Shown here piece by piece: positions 1 through 10,269 of a stretch of DNA of 64,000 nucleotides. How positions within the stretch are numbered: position 1 is the stretch's first letter; each line of letters starts with the position of its first letter. The stretch comes from Promethearchaeia archaeon (GTDB taxonomy: Archaea > Asgardarchaeota > Lokiarchaeia > Sigyniarchaeales > SOKP01): NCBI GenBank assembly GCA_029856155.1, contig JAHQWL010000072.1, forward strand, positions 58,683 to 122,682, given 5' to 3'. The notes under the pieces are model-generated. The model searched no databases, was not told the DNA's origin, and saw only the letters and a program-made list of their open reading frames with translations. Position numbers and translations under genes: made by a program.

Positions 1-2643
1 ATAGAAGGGTTATCTCCCGCAATCGCAATTGAGCAAAAACCACTTTCAAAGAACCCAAGAAGTACGGTTGGTACTGTAACTGAAATATACGATTACTACA
101 GATTATTATATGCTAATATTGGTATCCCTCATTGTCCTAATTGTAGGAAAGAAATAAGACCACAGACACCACAGCAAATCATTCAACAAGTATTAAATTC
201 AATTGAAGAGAATAAAAAATTTATGATTAAAGCTCCTGTTATACGAGATAGAAAAGGAGAATACAAAGAGCTTTTACAAGATTTAAAGAAGCAAGGATAC
301 GTAAGAGTAGAAGTCGATGGGATTCAATATACATTAGATGAGGATATCTCTATGGAAAAAAACGTGAAGCACAATATCAATGTCATAATTGACAGATTAG
401 TTATGCGCAAGGATATTAAGACACGACTAGCTGATTCTATAGAAAATGCATTAGAGTTAACAGATGGTTTAGTTATTGTTGATGTTATTGAAGATGAGCA
501 GCATATTTTCTCCGAACATCTCGCATGTATTGATTGTGGAATATCTTTTCCTCCCTTAGATCATAAAATGTTTTCATTTAACATTCCGCATGGAAGTTGT
601 AAATATTGTAGTGGTTTAGGAAATGTTATGGAATTTGATTATGAATTACTTTTAGGAAATGATCTAGACATTCCACTTGAGGAGACCTCTATTAGAGATA
701 TTCCTGGTTTTGGATCTTCAAACGGCTATTCTTGGCAAACAATAGTGCAAGTTGCCAAACACTATGGATTTGACACGGATAAAACACCAATTAAAAATAT
801 CGACTCAACAAAACTTCATAAAATATTATATGGTACTGAAAATGAATCAATTGATTTTCATTTTGAGAGTGAAAATAATGACTATAAAAACCATAATGGA
901 GATTTCAAATCTTCTTGGCAAGTTGTAAGACCTTTCGAGGGAATAATTCCAATATTGCAAAGACGATACATGGAAACTCGTTCAGAGTGGGCTCGTGAAG
1001 TTTATGAAAGTTTTATGAATAGGATAAATTGCCCACAGTGTGATGGACAAAGATTAAAACCAGAAAGTTTAGCAGTGACAATTAATAACCTCAATATTGC
1101 TGAATTATCTGCTTTATCTGTAAAAGATTCTTTAAAATTTTGTAAAGAATTAAATTTAACAGAAACTGAAAAGATAATCGTTAAAGAAGTGTTAAAAGAA
1201 ATATTAGATAGATTATCTTTCCTTGAAAATGTAGGATTAGATTATATTTCATTAAACCGTCGATCTGATACATTATCCATTGGAGAAGCAGAAAGAATTC
1301 GACTAGCTACACAATTAGGGTCTAGCTTAGTAGGTGTATTATATGTTTTAGATGAACCTAGTATAGGACTTCATCAAAGAGATATTAATCGTCTTATCAA
1401 TATGTTAAAAAAATTAAGAGATCTAGGGAATACTGTTATTGTAGTTGAACACGATGAGGCAATAATGCGTAGTGCAGATCATATTATTGATTTAGGGCCA
1501 TTAGCAGGTGAGAAGGGGGGTGAAATAGTTGCTGAAGGACCAATTGATTTTATAATCAATTCCAGGACTTTAACTGGAGATTATCTATCAGGAAAAAAGA
1601 AAATAATAATTCCCAAAAATAGACGGGAAATACACAAAGATTTTATTGAAATAAAAGGAGCAAACGAGAATAATTTAAAACATATCGATGTAAAAATTCC
1701 TTTAGGAGTATTTACTTGTATAACAGGAGTTTCTGGAGCAGGAAAAACTAGTCTAATTATTGATTGTTTATATAAAGGACTCCATAATCTAATAAATACA
1801 CGGAGTTCAAAAATTAGTGAAGGAAAGTATGATAAGATTATAGGTTATGAAAAAATTGATAAAATTATTAATATAGACCAATCCCCAATAGGAAGAACTC
1901 CCAGATCGGTTCCAGCAACATATACAAAAGCGTTAGACTATATTAGAGAAATCTTTGCTGGATTACCCGAAGCAAGAGAAAGAGGTTATAAAAAGGGGCG
2001 ATTTAGTTTTAATACTAAAGATGGACATTGCAAAAAGTGTAAAGGAACGGGATATATACTTAAAGAAATGTATTTCTTACCTGATGTGTATATAAAATGT
2101 GATTTATGTAAAGGAAAAAGATATAATACTGAAACATTGGAGGTTAAATATCGAGGGAAATCAATCTATGAGATTTTGAGGATGACTTTTCATCAAGCAT
2201 TAGAATTTTTTGATAGTTATCCTAATTTAAAAAGAACTCTAAAGACAGTAGTAGATGTTGGATTGGGTTATTTAGAATTAGGGCAGTCGTCTACAACTTT
2301 AAGTGGAGGAGAATCTCAACGCTTAAAGATTGCGAGGGAATTGAGAAAAACAAGCACGGGAAACACCCTTTATATCTTAGATGAACCAACTACGGGTTTA
2401 TCTTCTTATGACATAAATTTCTTGCTTAAAGTACTTCAAAAACTTGTAAATAAAGGAAATACTGCTATTATTATTGAACATAACATGGATATTATAAAGT
2501 CAGTTGATTATATTATTGATCTTGGACCTGAAGGAGGAGAGAAAGGAGGAAATGTTATAGTAAAAGGAACTCCAGAAGAAATAATAAGCAATAATTCATC
2601 TTTCACAGCTAAATATTTAAAAAAATATCTTAATAATAATTAA
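1..2643 (+). CDS. uvrA: Excinuclease ABC subunit A (UvrA), 5' truncated by window edge
   Basis: Frame is open from base 1 (IEGLSPAIAIEQKPLSKNPRSTVGTVTEIYDYYRLLYANIG...), in phase with the 223-2643 ORF. Two ABC signature regions (LSIGEAERIRLATQLGS, LSGGESQRLKIAREL), zinc-finger CxxC pairs, and LDEPSIGLHQRD / LDEPTTGLS. Confidence 0.97.
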   Translation: MEGLSPAIAIEQKPLSKNPRSTVGTVTEIYDYYRLLYANIGIPHCPNCRKEIRPQTPQQIIQQVLNSIEENKKFMIKAPVIRDRKGEYKELLQDLKKQGYVRVEVDGIQYTLDEDISMEKNVKHNINVIIDRLVMRKDIKTRLADSIENALELTDGLVIVDVIEDEQHIFSEHLACIDCGISFPPLDHKMFSFNIPHGSCKYCSGLGNVMEFDYELLLGNDLDIPLEETSIRDIPGFGSSNGYSWQTIVQVAKHYGFDTDKTPIKNIDSTKLHKILYGTENESIDFHFESENNDYKNHNGDFKSSWQVVRPFEGIIPILQRRYMETRSEWAREVYESFMNRINCPQCDGQRLKPESLAVTINNLNIAELSALSVKDSLKFCKELNLTETEKIIVKEVLKEILDRLSFLENVGLDYISLNRRSDTLSIGEAERIRLATQLGSSLVGVLYVLDEPSIGLHQRDINRLINMLKKLRDLGNTVIVVEHDEAIMRSADHIIDLGPLAGEKGGEIVAEGPIDFIINSRTLTGDYLSGKKKIIIPKNRREIHKDFIEIKGANENNLKHIDVKIPLGVFTCITGVSGAGKTSLIIDCLYKGLHNLINTRSSKISEGKYDKIIGYEKIDKIINIDQSPIGRTPRSVPATYTKALDYIREIFAGLPEARERGYKKGRFSFNTKDGHCKKCKGTGYILKEMYFLPDVYIKCDLCKGKRYNTETLEVKYRGKSIYEILRMTFHQALEFFDSYPNLKRTLKTVVDVGLGYLELGQSSTTLSGGESQRLKIARELRKTSTGNTLYILDEPTTGLSSYDINFLLKVLQKLVNKGNTAIIIEHNMDIIKSVDYIIDLGPEGGEKGGNVIVKGTPEEIISNNSSFTAKYLKKYLNNN

Positions 2644-2768
2644 TTCCTCTTTTGAATTCAAATATTACTATAATTTTAAAATAAAATTCTAAACCAAAGG
2701 AATATAATTTTATATTAATAGTAATTATCAGATGGATTTAAATTTCTAAGTGAAATTCGTGATATAAA

Positions 2769-4574
2769 ATGACTGAAGTTGATAGTAAGATTATTCGAGC
2801 TCCAATTGTTTGTATTCTTGGTCATATAGACCACGGAAAAACCACTATACTAGATTATATAAGAGGTACAGTTGTACAACAAAGAGAAGCAGCAGGAATT
2901 ACTCAACATATAGGTGCTTCTTATTTTCCAACTAAAGACATTAGAGAATTTTTAAGAAAATCTAGACAAGAATTCGCTGAAAAAGAAATTAAACTTCCAG
3001 GGATATTAGTTATAGATACACCAGGTCATGCTGCTTTCTTGAACCTCCGAAGAAGAGGTGGTGCTGTTGCTGATATCGCAATTTTAGTAATAGATGTCAC
3101 TGCTGGTACTATGCCTATAACGTGGGAATCTGTGCGTATTTTAAAAGAGAGAAAAACACCCTTCGTGATTGCAGCCAATAAAATAGATAGAATTTCTGGA
3201 TGGAAATCGACTAAAGATGCTGATTTTTTAGATTCTTATAATTCTCAAAAGCCTCATGTTAAAGATTTCTTGGATGAGAAGATATTGCAAATAATAGGAA
3301 ATTTCTTAGAAGAAGGGTTCAAAGGAATCGATCGCTATGATAAAATAAAAGATTTTACTAAGAAAATTGCAATTATACCGACAAGTGGTAAAACAGGAGA
3401 GGGTATTTCAACACTATTAATGATCTTGATGGGATTAGTTCAGCAATATTTAACCACAAATCTTCGATTCTCTGAGGGGGCTGCTAAAGGTGTTGTGCTT
3501 GAAGTTAAAAAGGAAAAAGGGCAAGGAAAGACCATGGATGTTCTTATATATGATGGCATAATTCATAAAGGAGATGAATTTATAGTAGGAGGGTTAGAAA
3601 AACCTATTAAATCGAAAGCAAGAGCTTTATTAATTCCAAAACCCTTAGATGAAATACGAGACCCTAGACAAAAATTTGATTCTGTTGATGTGATTAGTGC
3701 TGCAGCTGGTATTAAAATCCTTGCTCCAAATATTGAGGATGTGGTAGCAGGGTCTCCATTCAGAGGTATTACAGATACTTCAGAAGTAGAATCAGTATTT
3801 AAGGAAATTGAATCTGAAGTAGAAAGTATTAGGATAAAAACTGATAAAGCGGGGGTAGTCTTAAAAGCAGATACTTTAGGTTCTCTTGAAGCCCTCGAAA
3901 ACCACTTTACAAAAAGTGGTGTAAAAATCAGTATTGCAGATGTTGGACCAATAAAAAAAGAAGATATAATTAATGCTAACATCGTCAAACAATTGGACCC
4001 ATATTCCGCCGCAGTCTTAGGTTTTAATGTTCCAATATTACCTGAAGCTAATGAACAAGCAATTAATGATAATATAAGAATTTTTACAAATAATGTTATA
4101 TATCGTTTACTAGAAGAATATATTGAGTATGCAGAAACAAGAAAAGCAGAAGATACTGCTAAAGGGTTAAGTGAACTAATTTTGCCGGCTAAGATGAAAA
4201 TGTTTCCGGAATTTATATTTCGAAATTCAGATCCCGCAGTATTTGGAGTACGTATTGAGGCAGGAACATTATATCCTAAAGTCCCACTAATTACAGACAA
4301 AGGCAAAAGAATCAGAAGGGTACATCAAATTCAAGATAAAGGTCAAACAATTGAGAAAGCCCCTAAAGATTCAGAAGTCGCAATTTCTATCCGTGGCATT
4401 GAGATAGGACGAGATTTAGAAAAAGATGAAACTCTTCATGTCAATATTCCAGAATCTCATGTTAGGCAATTAATGGGAAGATTTATTGATGAATTAACTT
4501 TAGATCAAAAACAAGCCTTAAAAGATTTTATTGATTTGATGCGAAAAATAAACCATCCCTGGTGGGGAATGTAG
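2769..4574 (+). CDS. infB: Translation initiation factor aIF5B (IF2/eIF5B family)
   Basis: GHIDHGKTT P-loop, DTPGHAAF, NKIDRI, aIF5B-type domain order. Confidence 0.96.
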   Translation: MTEVDSKIIRAPIVCILGHIDHGKTTILDYIRGTVVQQREAAGITQHIGASYFPTKDIREFLRKSRQEFAEKEIKLPGILVIDTPGHAAFLNLRRRGGAVADIAILVIDVTAGTMPITWESVRILKERKTPFVIAANKIDRISGWKSTKDADFLDSYNSQKPHVKDFLDEKILQIIGNFLEEGFKGIDRYDKIKDFTKKIAIIPTSGKTGEGISTLLMILMGLVQQYLTTNLRFSEGAAKGVVLEVKKEKGQGKTMDVLIYDGIIHKGDEFIVGGLEKPIKSKARALLIPKPLDEIRDPRQKFDSVDVISAAAGIKILAPNIEDVVAGSPFRGITDTSEVESVFKEIESEVESIRIKTDKAGVVLKADTLGSLEALENHFTKSGVKISIADVGPIKKEDIINANIVKQLDPYSAAVLGFNVPILPEANEQAINDNIRIFTNNVIYRLLEEYIEYAETRKAEDTAKGLSELILPAKMKMFPEFIFRNSDPAVFGVRIEAGTLYPKVPLITDKGKRIRRVHQIQDKGQTIEKAPKDSEVAISIRGIEIGRDLEKDETLHVNIPESHVRQLMGRFIDELTLDQKQALKDFIDLMRKINHPWWGM

Positions 4575-6040
4575 ACAATTTTATGTCCTCAATTAATGAA
4601 ATCTTTTTCGAAGTGTTAAAGGAAATTATTCCAACTCAAAAAGAAATAGCTTTAATTAATGGTATAACTGAAAAATTAAAAAATCTATTAACTAATAAAG
4701 CAAATGAATTACAAATTAAATATACAACAATAGAACCTCAAGGTTCAACTGGAATCAAACAAACACAATTAAAAGATGATTTCGATATTGATCTTTTCAT
4801 AGGTTTAGATTACAACCAATATAAACCAAATTATAAAGGTCTAAGCAAAAATAAATTAAAAAAGGAATCCAAAAAAGATTTTTTAAAGTTGTGTAATAAT
4901 TGGATTCTTCCAAGTTTAACCTTACACGAATTTTATAAACCACGTCTTTTATATGCTGAACATCCATATATTACTGTAAATTATCTTTTAGATGATATAA
5001 AAGTCAAGATCGATATTGTTATGTATTTTGAGTTAGATTTGGAATACATTAATAAGAATGGTCCTATTACTGCGGTTGATAGATCTCCATTACATGGCTG
5101 TTTTGTTAGAGATGAGTTAAATTCTACCCAGAAAAATGAAGTAAGGCTTTTAAAGCAGTTCTTTAAATCTTGTTATTGTTATGGTGATAAGAGCCCAGTA
5201 GGAAAGGTAGGATTCATAGGTTATAGCGCAGAACTATTAATTTATTATTTTAAAAACCTAATCAATCTCTTTAAAAATTTTAATAAATTAAATTCAAATC
5301 CACTTGATTATTTTAAAAGAACTGAGGAAGAATTAAGTAATGTTACCCACTTTCAGAATGAATATCTTATTATCATAGATCCCATCGATAGAAATCGAAA
5401 TGTTGCTTCGGCGATATCTGAAAGAGCATATAAATATTGTAATTATAAAATTGGTGAATTTCTAAAAAAGCCAAATTTAGAATTTTTTAAAATTAAACCA
5501 ATTCCAAAAGCAGATTTATCTAATAAACGAGATCCTCTACTCTTACTTATATATATCGTTGAATTACAAAATATTAACAAAGAAATTCATTATACAATTA
5601 ATAGAGATAAATTATACTCTCTAAGCGAAAGTCTTAAAGCAAATGGAGAGAAAGAATTTTCACATGTTGAACGCTTTGGAAAGATAATTTATGAAGTCTA
5701 TTTCGAAGAAGAGAATGATCAATACAATGTGGCTATCTATTGCGAAAAACCTAAAATCTCCGAAACTTATATTCGTAAAGGACCACCCATTACAGAAGAA
5801 AAACACGTTGTTAATTTTAAGAAAAAAAATCCAGAATATTTTGAAAAAGAAGGTTATTTATGGGTAGAAACTACTAGAGAATTTATCGAATTTTCTGTTT
5901 TTCTAAAGAATTTTGTTAAAAATAAAATTCCTGATAATTTTAAGATATCTAATATCTCATCTGCATTTCACACGTTAAGTTCTTCAGGAAAAAAAGCAAT
6001 ATATATATTAAAAAATATGATTTTACCTTTGTATTTATAA
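4562..6040 (+). CDS. cca: Archaeal (class I) CCA tRNA nucleotidyltransferase
   Basis: GSTGIKQTQLKDDFDIDLFIGL nucleotidyltransferase motif and archaeal CCA-enzyme layout; 13-nt overlap with infB. Start may be Met8 at 4583. Confidence 0.9.
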   Translation: MGNVDNFMSSINEIFFEVLKEIIPTQKEIALINGITEKLKNLLTNKANELQIKYTTIEPQGSTGIKQTQLKDDFDIDLFIGLDYNQYKPNYKGLSKNKLKKESKKDFLKLCNNWILPSLTLHEFYKPRLLYAEHPYITVNYLLDDIKVKIDIVMYFELDLEYINKNGPITAVDRSPLHGCFVRDELNSTQKNEVRLLKQFFKSCYCYGDKSPVGKVGFIGYSAELLIYYFKNLINLFKNFNKLNSNPLDYFKRTEEELSNVTHFQNEYLIIIDPIDRNRNVASAISERAYKYCNYKIGEFLKKPNLEFFKIKPIPKADLSNKRDPLLLLIYIVELQNINKEIHYTINRDKLYSLSESLKANGEKEFSHVERFGKIIYEVYFEEENDQYNVAIYCEKPKISETYIRKGPPITEEKHVVNFKKKNPEYFEKEGYLWVETTREFIEFSVFLKNFVKNKIPDNFKISNISSAFHTLSSSGKKAIYILKNMILPLYL

Positions 6041-6122
6041 TTTTAAAAATTAATTTATAGATGCAGATTCTTAATTTAATTAGTATAATTTTAAGATCTA
6101 ATTGAAAATTGGTGTAAAGTAA

Positions 6123-6461
6123 ATGGTCTCTGTTATAGATCCTGAAAATTTAAGTGTTTTAAAAGAAATTGCTGGTTTCTTGAAAGTTACAGCCGACAAA
6201 ATGCATAACTTTGGAAAATCCTTAACTAAAGCTATAGAAAAAATAGAAAAATTTGAGACTCAAAAATCAGAAGAAAAAGATTTAACAATTAATAAAAAAT
6301 TAATCCCGAAAATTGGACCTCCTAAAAAAATAGAGTTGAAAGAACCCTTGCCCCCTAAACCTAAAGAAATCTCCTCATTAAAACCTCTGAATGAACAACT
6401 ATTAAATCCACCTCAAAAAGAAGAAAAGTTTTTCTATTTTTGGAACTTTAGATCCGGATGA
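6123..6461 (+). CDS. Hypothetical protein, Lys/Glu/Pro-rich C-terminal half
   Basis: 112-aa ORF between cca and fusA; no recognised domain. Confidence 0.55.
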   Translation: MVSVIDPENLSVLKEIAGFLKVTADKMHNFGKSLTKAIEKIEKFETQKSEEKDLTINKKLIPKIGPPKKIELKEPLPPKPKEISSLKPLNEQLLNPPQKEEKFFYFWNFRSG

Positions 6462-6670
6462 ATTGTAAATCTGAATCATTAACTGATGTTACTCACTTCT
6501 AGAAATTGATATACTAAAAGCGCAAGATATTATAAATTTTGCAGCAATAGTGAAAAATTATAGAACTGTTGTTTTATTGCTGAAATTCATAAAATTTTTA
6601 TGATTTCTCGTATTCATTTCTTTAACTATAACATAAGAATTAATTATAATTAGTAAGATGTGAACAATTA

Positions 6671-8923
6671 ATGGTTAAAGTGAAAAACCCAGACGAAATC
6701 GCTAAACTGGTTACTTCTGGCTCTTATGAAAAGAAAAGGATATTCAGTATCACAGCTCACATTGATCACGGTAAAACCACTGCTACAGACTACCTGCTTC
6801 GTAGAGCTGGACTTATGAGGCCTGAAGATGCAGGTCAACTTCAGATGACCGATTCAGACGATGAAGAACAAGAAAGAGGAATTACCATTTTTACCTCTGT
6901 AGTATTACTTGCGTTCCAAGATCCGAGAAAAACAGATGATGATGAACCATATATTATTCAGCTCAATGATACTCCAGGTCATATCTCTTTTACAGGAGAG
7001 GTCTCAAGAGCATTGAGAGGAAGTGATGGAGCAATAATATTAGTAGATGCTCTTGAGGGAGTTATGACTCAAACTGAAACGAATATTAGGTTATCCGTTG
7101 GTGAAGAATACTGTAAACCTGTTCTTTTTATCAATAAAGTTGATAGATTAATCAGCGAATTAAAATTAAGTCCCCAAGATACTTTTGCAAAAATCGATAA
7201 AATTACACGAGAAGTCAATGAGTTAATTAGAAGGGTCAGACCCGAGGGATCAGACTGGACAATTGATTTTGCAAAGAACTCCGTAGCGATAGGTTCCGCA
7301 AAGCATGGTTGGGGGTTTACGTATGAGATTTTATTGGAGAAGGGGCTAAAACCTCAAGATGTTTTTGCTAAATATAATGAGGGAGATATACAATGGTTAA
7401 GGGATAACTTACCCTTAGATGAGCCAATGTTAAGAATGATAGTTGATCATCTTCCGGATCCTATTACCGCTTCTAATTATAGAATCCCTCATATATGGGG
7501 AGGGGATTTAAAATCAGAGCTAGGACAAGCACTTCAAAAAAGCGATCCAAATGGTCCCCTATATGGAATGATTACTAAAATTTTCCTTGATCCTAAAAGA
7601 AATTATCAACCTACCCTTATAGGTCGTGTTTTTTCGGGTACATTTGATCAAACTGATTCAATTTACCTAATAAATAGTGATTCAAGCAATCGAGTGAAAA
7701 GGTTAGGTGTTATGGAAATCACCGACATTTTAGATATTCCTAAAATTCCAGCAGGAAATCTATTTGCATTATTTGGTTTTATTTGTCCTTCTGGCGAGAC
7801 TTTTATGTTATCCAATGATGTCCCTAAAGATAAAGAAGAAAAGAAGAGATTACCCTCTTTTGAAAAAATTCATTATGCTTGTGAAGCTGTTGTCTCAAGA
7901 AGTATAAAACCGAAGGATCCACATGAAATTGATAAATTGGATGATATTGTAAGCAAATGGTTAAAAGCTGATCCTACTGCAGAATATAGGAGGGATCAAG
8001 AGTCGGGTGAATTTATCCTTTCAGGGATAGATCCCCTCCAAATCGAGATCCTTGTCAAGAGAATTAATAATCAAGTTCAAATTAATATTGGAGAACCAAT
8101 TATCGTTTATCGAGAAAAAATAACACAAAAGAGTCCAGATTATTATACTAAATCTGCAAACACTCACAATCGGATATTATTGTATATTGAACCACTGGAT
8201 GAAACAACTGAAAGATTAATTGAAACTGGTAAAGTAAATGATTTACAAAATGATAAAGATAGAGCAACAATACTTAGGGAAGAAGCGGGATGGGATGCAA
8301 AAGAAGCAAGACGTATCGTCGATGTATATCATGGAAGTGCTCTTGTAAACGGTACTAGTGGATTACAGAGATTTGACCGTGTTAAATCCTATTTGAGTGC
8401 TGCTTTTAGGGATTGGCTTGGAGATTGTATTATTGCAAAAGAACCTGCTACTGGAATTAAAGTAGTATTTACAGATATGACAATCCATGAAGATCCGAGA
8501 CATACGTCCTATGGACAGATTGCAGGAATGGCGTTTTCAGCGATGTCCTTAGCTATGTTAGACGCAAAACCTCATCTCTTTGAACCGATTCAGAAGATCG
8601 ACATAAAAACACCCCAAGGAAGTGAAGGAGGTGTAACAGCAGTCATAACTAAGCGAAGAGGTCGAATTACTAATGTCATCCCTGAAGGAGAATATGTAAG
8701 AATTCAAGGGCAAATTCCTGCTGCTGAAACAATTGGAATTGCAGACGATATTAGAGGTTCAACTCAAGGAAGGGCATTTTTCGGATATGAATTCAAGGGA
8801 TTTGAAAAGGTTCCTCCCTCTTTAGAAGAAGATCTTATTATGGAAATTCGTAGAAGAAAGGGAATGCCTGAAGAAATGCCTTCCAGAAAGAGTTGGGAGC
8901 GATTTATTTACAAAAGAACCTAA
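6671..8923 (+). CDS. fusA: Elongation factor 2 (aEF-2 family, divergent domain IV)
   Basis: AHIDHGKTT, DTPGH, NKVDR; EF-2 domain IV/V region (DMTIHEDPRHTSYGQIAG). Confidence 0.95.
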   Translation: MVKVKNPDEIAKLVTSGSYEKKRIFSITAHIDHGKTTATDYLLRRAGLMRPEDAGQLQMTDSDDEEQERGITIFTSVVLLAFQDPRKTDDDEPYIIQLNDTPGHISFTGEVSRALRGSDGAIILVDALEGVMTQTETNIRLSVGEEYCKPVLFINKVDRLISELKLSPQDTFAKIDKITREVNELIRRVRPEGSDWTIDFAKNSVAIGSAKHGWGFTYEILLEKGLKPQDVFAKYNEGDIQWLRDNLPLDEPMLRMIVDHLPDPITASNYRIPHIWGGDLKSELGQALQKSDPNGPLYGMITKIFLDPKRNYQPTLIGRVFSGTFDQTDSIYLINSDSSNRVKRLGVMEITDILDIPKIPAGNLFALFGFICPSGETFMLSNDVPKDKEEKKRLPSFEKIHYACEAVVSRSIKPKDPHEIDKLDDIVSKWLKADPTAEYRRDQESGEFILSGIDPLQIEILVKRINNQVQINIGEPIIVYREKITQKSPDYYTKSANTHNRILLYIEPLDETTERLIETGKVNDLQNDKDRATILREEAGWDAKEARRIVDVYHGSALVNGTSGLQRFDRVKSYLSAAFRDWLGDCIIAKEPATGIKVVFTDMTIHEDPRHTSYGQIAGMAFSAMSLAMLDAKPHLFEPIQKIDIKTPQGSEGGVTAVITKRRGRITNVIPEGEYVRIQGQIPAAETIGIADDIRGSTQGRAFFGYEFKGFEKVPPSLEEDLIMEIRRRKGMPEEMPSRKSWERFIYKRT

Positions 8924-9379
8924 ATTCTTTTTTCTATTGTTATTTTTTTATTAAATTATAAATAAGTTCTATTAATTGTTTATAATCAGATTCAAAATTC
9001 AAACTTTATCCTCTATAATGACCACTATTCCACTGTAAAATTGAAATTCACCTATAAATGCAAATCGAGCACCAGTGATAGTATTAGGCCCTAACTTTCA
9101 TACAATTTTCTTCAATTTATTTGGAATATAAAAGGCTCATTATGCATGTTTTTGAAAACCGGATGGAGCATCATGTTCGATTTTTACCCTCCCTATTTTT
9201 TTGATAATCCTCTTTCCTAGAATATTGTCAGTATCACTAATTAAAAGATCATCCACCTTTTTTTTTCCATCTTAATATAAATAGCTTAATGTCAAAGAGA
9301 GTGTTTCAAAGAAAAAGTATAATAAAAAATCATGCGAAAAAAACCGACAACAAGAGTGATAGAGCGGTTTAAGTTAAGA

Positions 9380-9952
9380 TTAAGAAAAGTCTGAAATTTT
9401 AGCAATTGTATATAACTTCTTGACAAGTACCTTAAAGGCATCAGTCACTCCTTGCCCTGTCAATGCACTCGTTTTATAATACCCAACAAATCTATTATCC
9501 TTCGTATATTGTTCCACATTTACATCAGAAGTAGATAAACCCGGATTTGAGCTTAAAGCTGCCGCAGCAACTAAATCTACTTTATTTCCAAATAAAACCA
9601 TTGGAATATTTCCACAATGCTTTTTTAGATCATCAAGCCATCGAGCAACATGGTCATAACTCTGAACTTGTTCTGGAGCGTGAGAAAAGACAATTATGGC
9701 CCCACTACTCCCTGTATAGAACCTTTGACGTAATGCTTGAAACTGATCTTGACCTGCAATGTCCCAAAGATACAATTCAACTTTTTCTCCATCAACATTT
9801 TCTTCATATTTAGAGAATTGTGTACCTAAAGTTGCTATATACTCCTTTTGAAAAGACCCTTGAGTATATCTTTTAATTAATGAGGTTTTACCAACTGCTC
9901 CATCCCCTACAACTGTGATTTTAAATCCATATCCTTTCTCGTCAGCACTCAT
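9380..9952 (-). CDS. Ras/Rab-like small GTPase
   Basis: GDGAVGKTS (G1), TLGTQF (G2), WDIAGQ (G3), GNKVDL (G4), TSAL (G5). No C-terminal prenylation cysteine. Confidence 0.93.
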   Translation of the reverse strand: MSADEKGYGFKITVVGDGAVGKTSLIKRYTQGSFQKEYIATLGTQFSKYEENVDGEKVELYLWDIAGQDQFQALRQRFYTGSSGAIIVFSHAPEQVQSYDHVARWLDDLKKHCGNIPMVLFGNKVDLVAAAALSSNPGLSTSDVNVEQYTKDNRFVGYYKTSALTGQGVTDAFKVLVKKLYTIAKISDFS

Positions 9953-10269
9953 TTGATTAAACCATCCATCTAAATTTAATATCCCTTTTTTATATAGTAA
10001 TGGTCAGATATTTTAAATTTTTACAATAGAATATCCCATTCAAATTATTATCAATCATATCAAGTATCTAAAATTAAAATATTTATGTTATCTCTATATT
10101 TTAAAAGAATTTTTAGTCTGAATCTAGAAATTAATTCGTATAATAGGATATTGATAACATAGTGTATGCAAAAATAAGAATTTGATTATTATTAATTCTT
10201 TATTTTAGTAAATATGATAAAAATATATAGTAATTTTCATAGAGTTGCTCGTTGATATAATTTCTTAAC

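Noticed and set aside
3563-4306. 247-aa minus-strand ORF inside infB
   Set aside because: Entirely antisense to a clear aIF5B gene; composition (Ser/Ile-rich, no motif) is typical of shadow ORFs in AT-rich genes.
9547-9813. 88-aa plus-strand ORF over the small GTPase at 9380-9952
   Set aside because: Antisense to a GTPase with all G motifs; no motif of its own.
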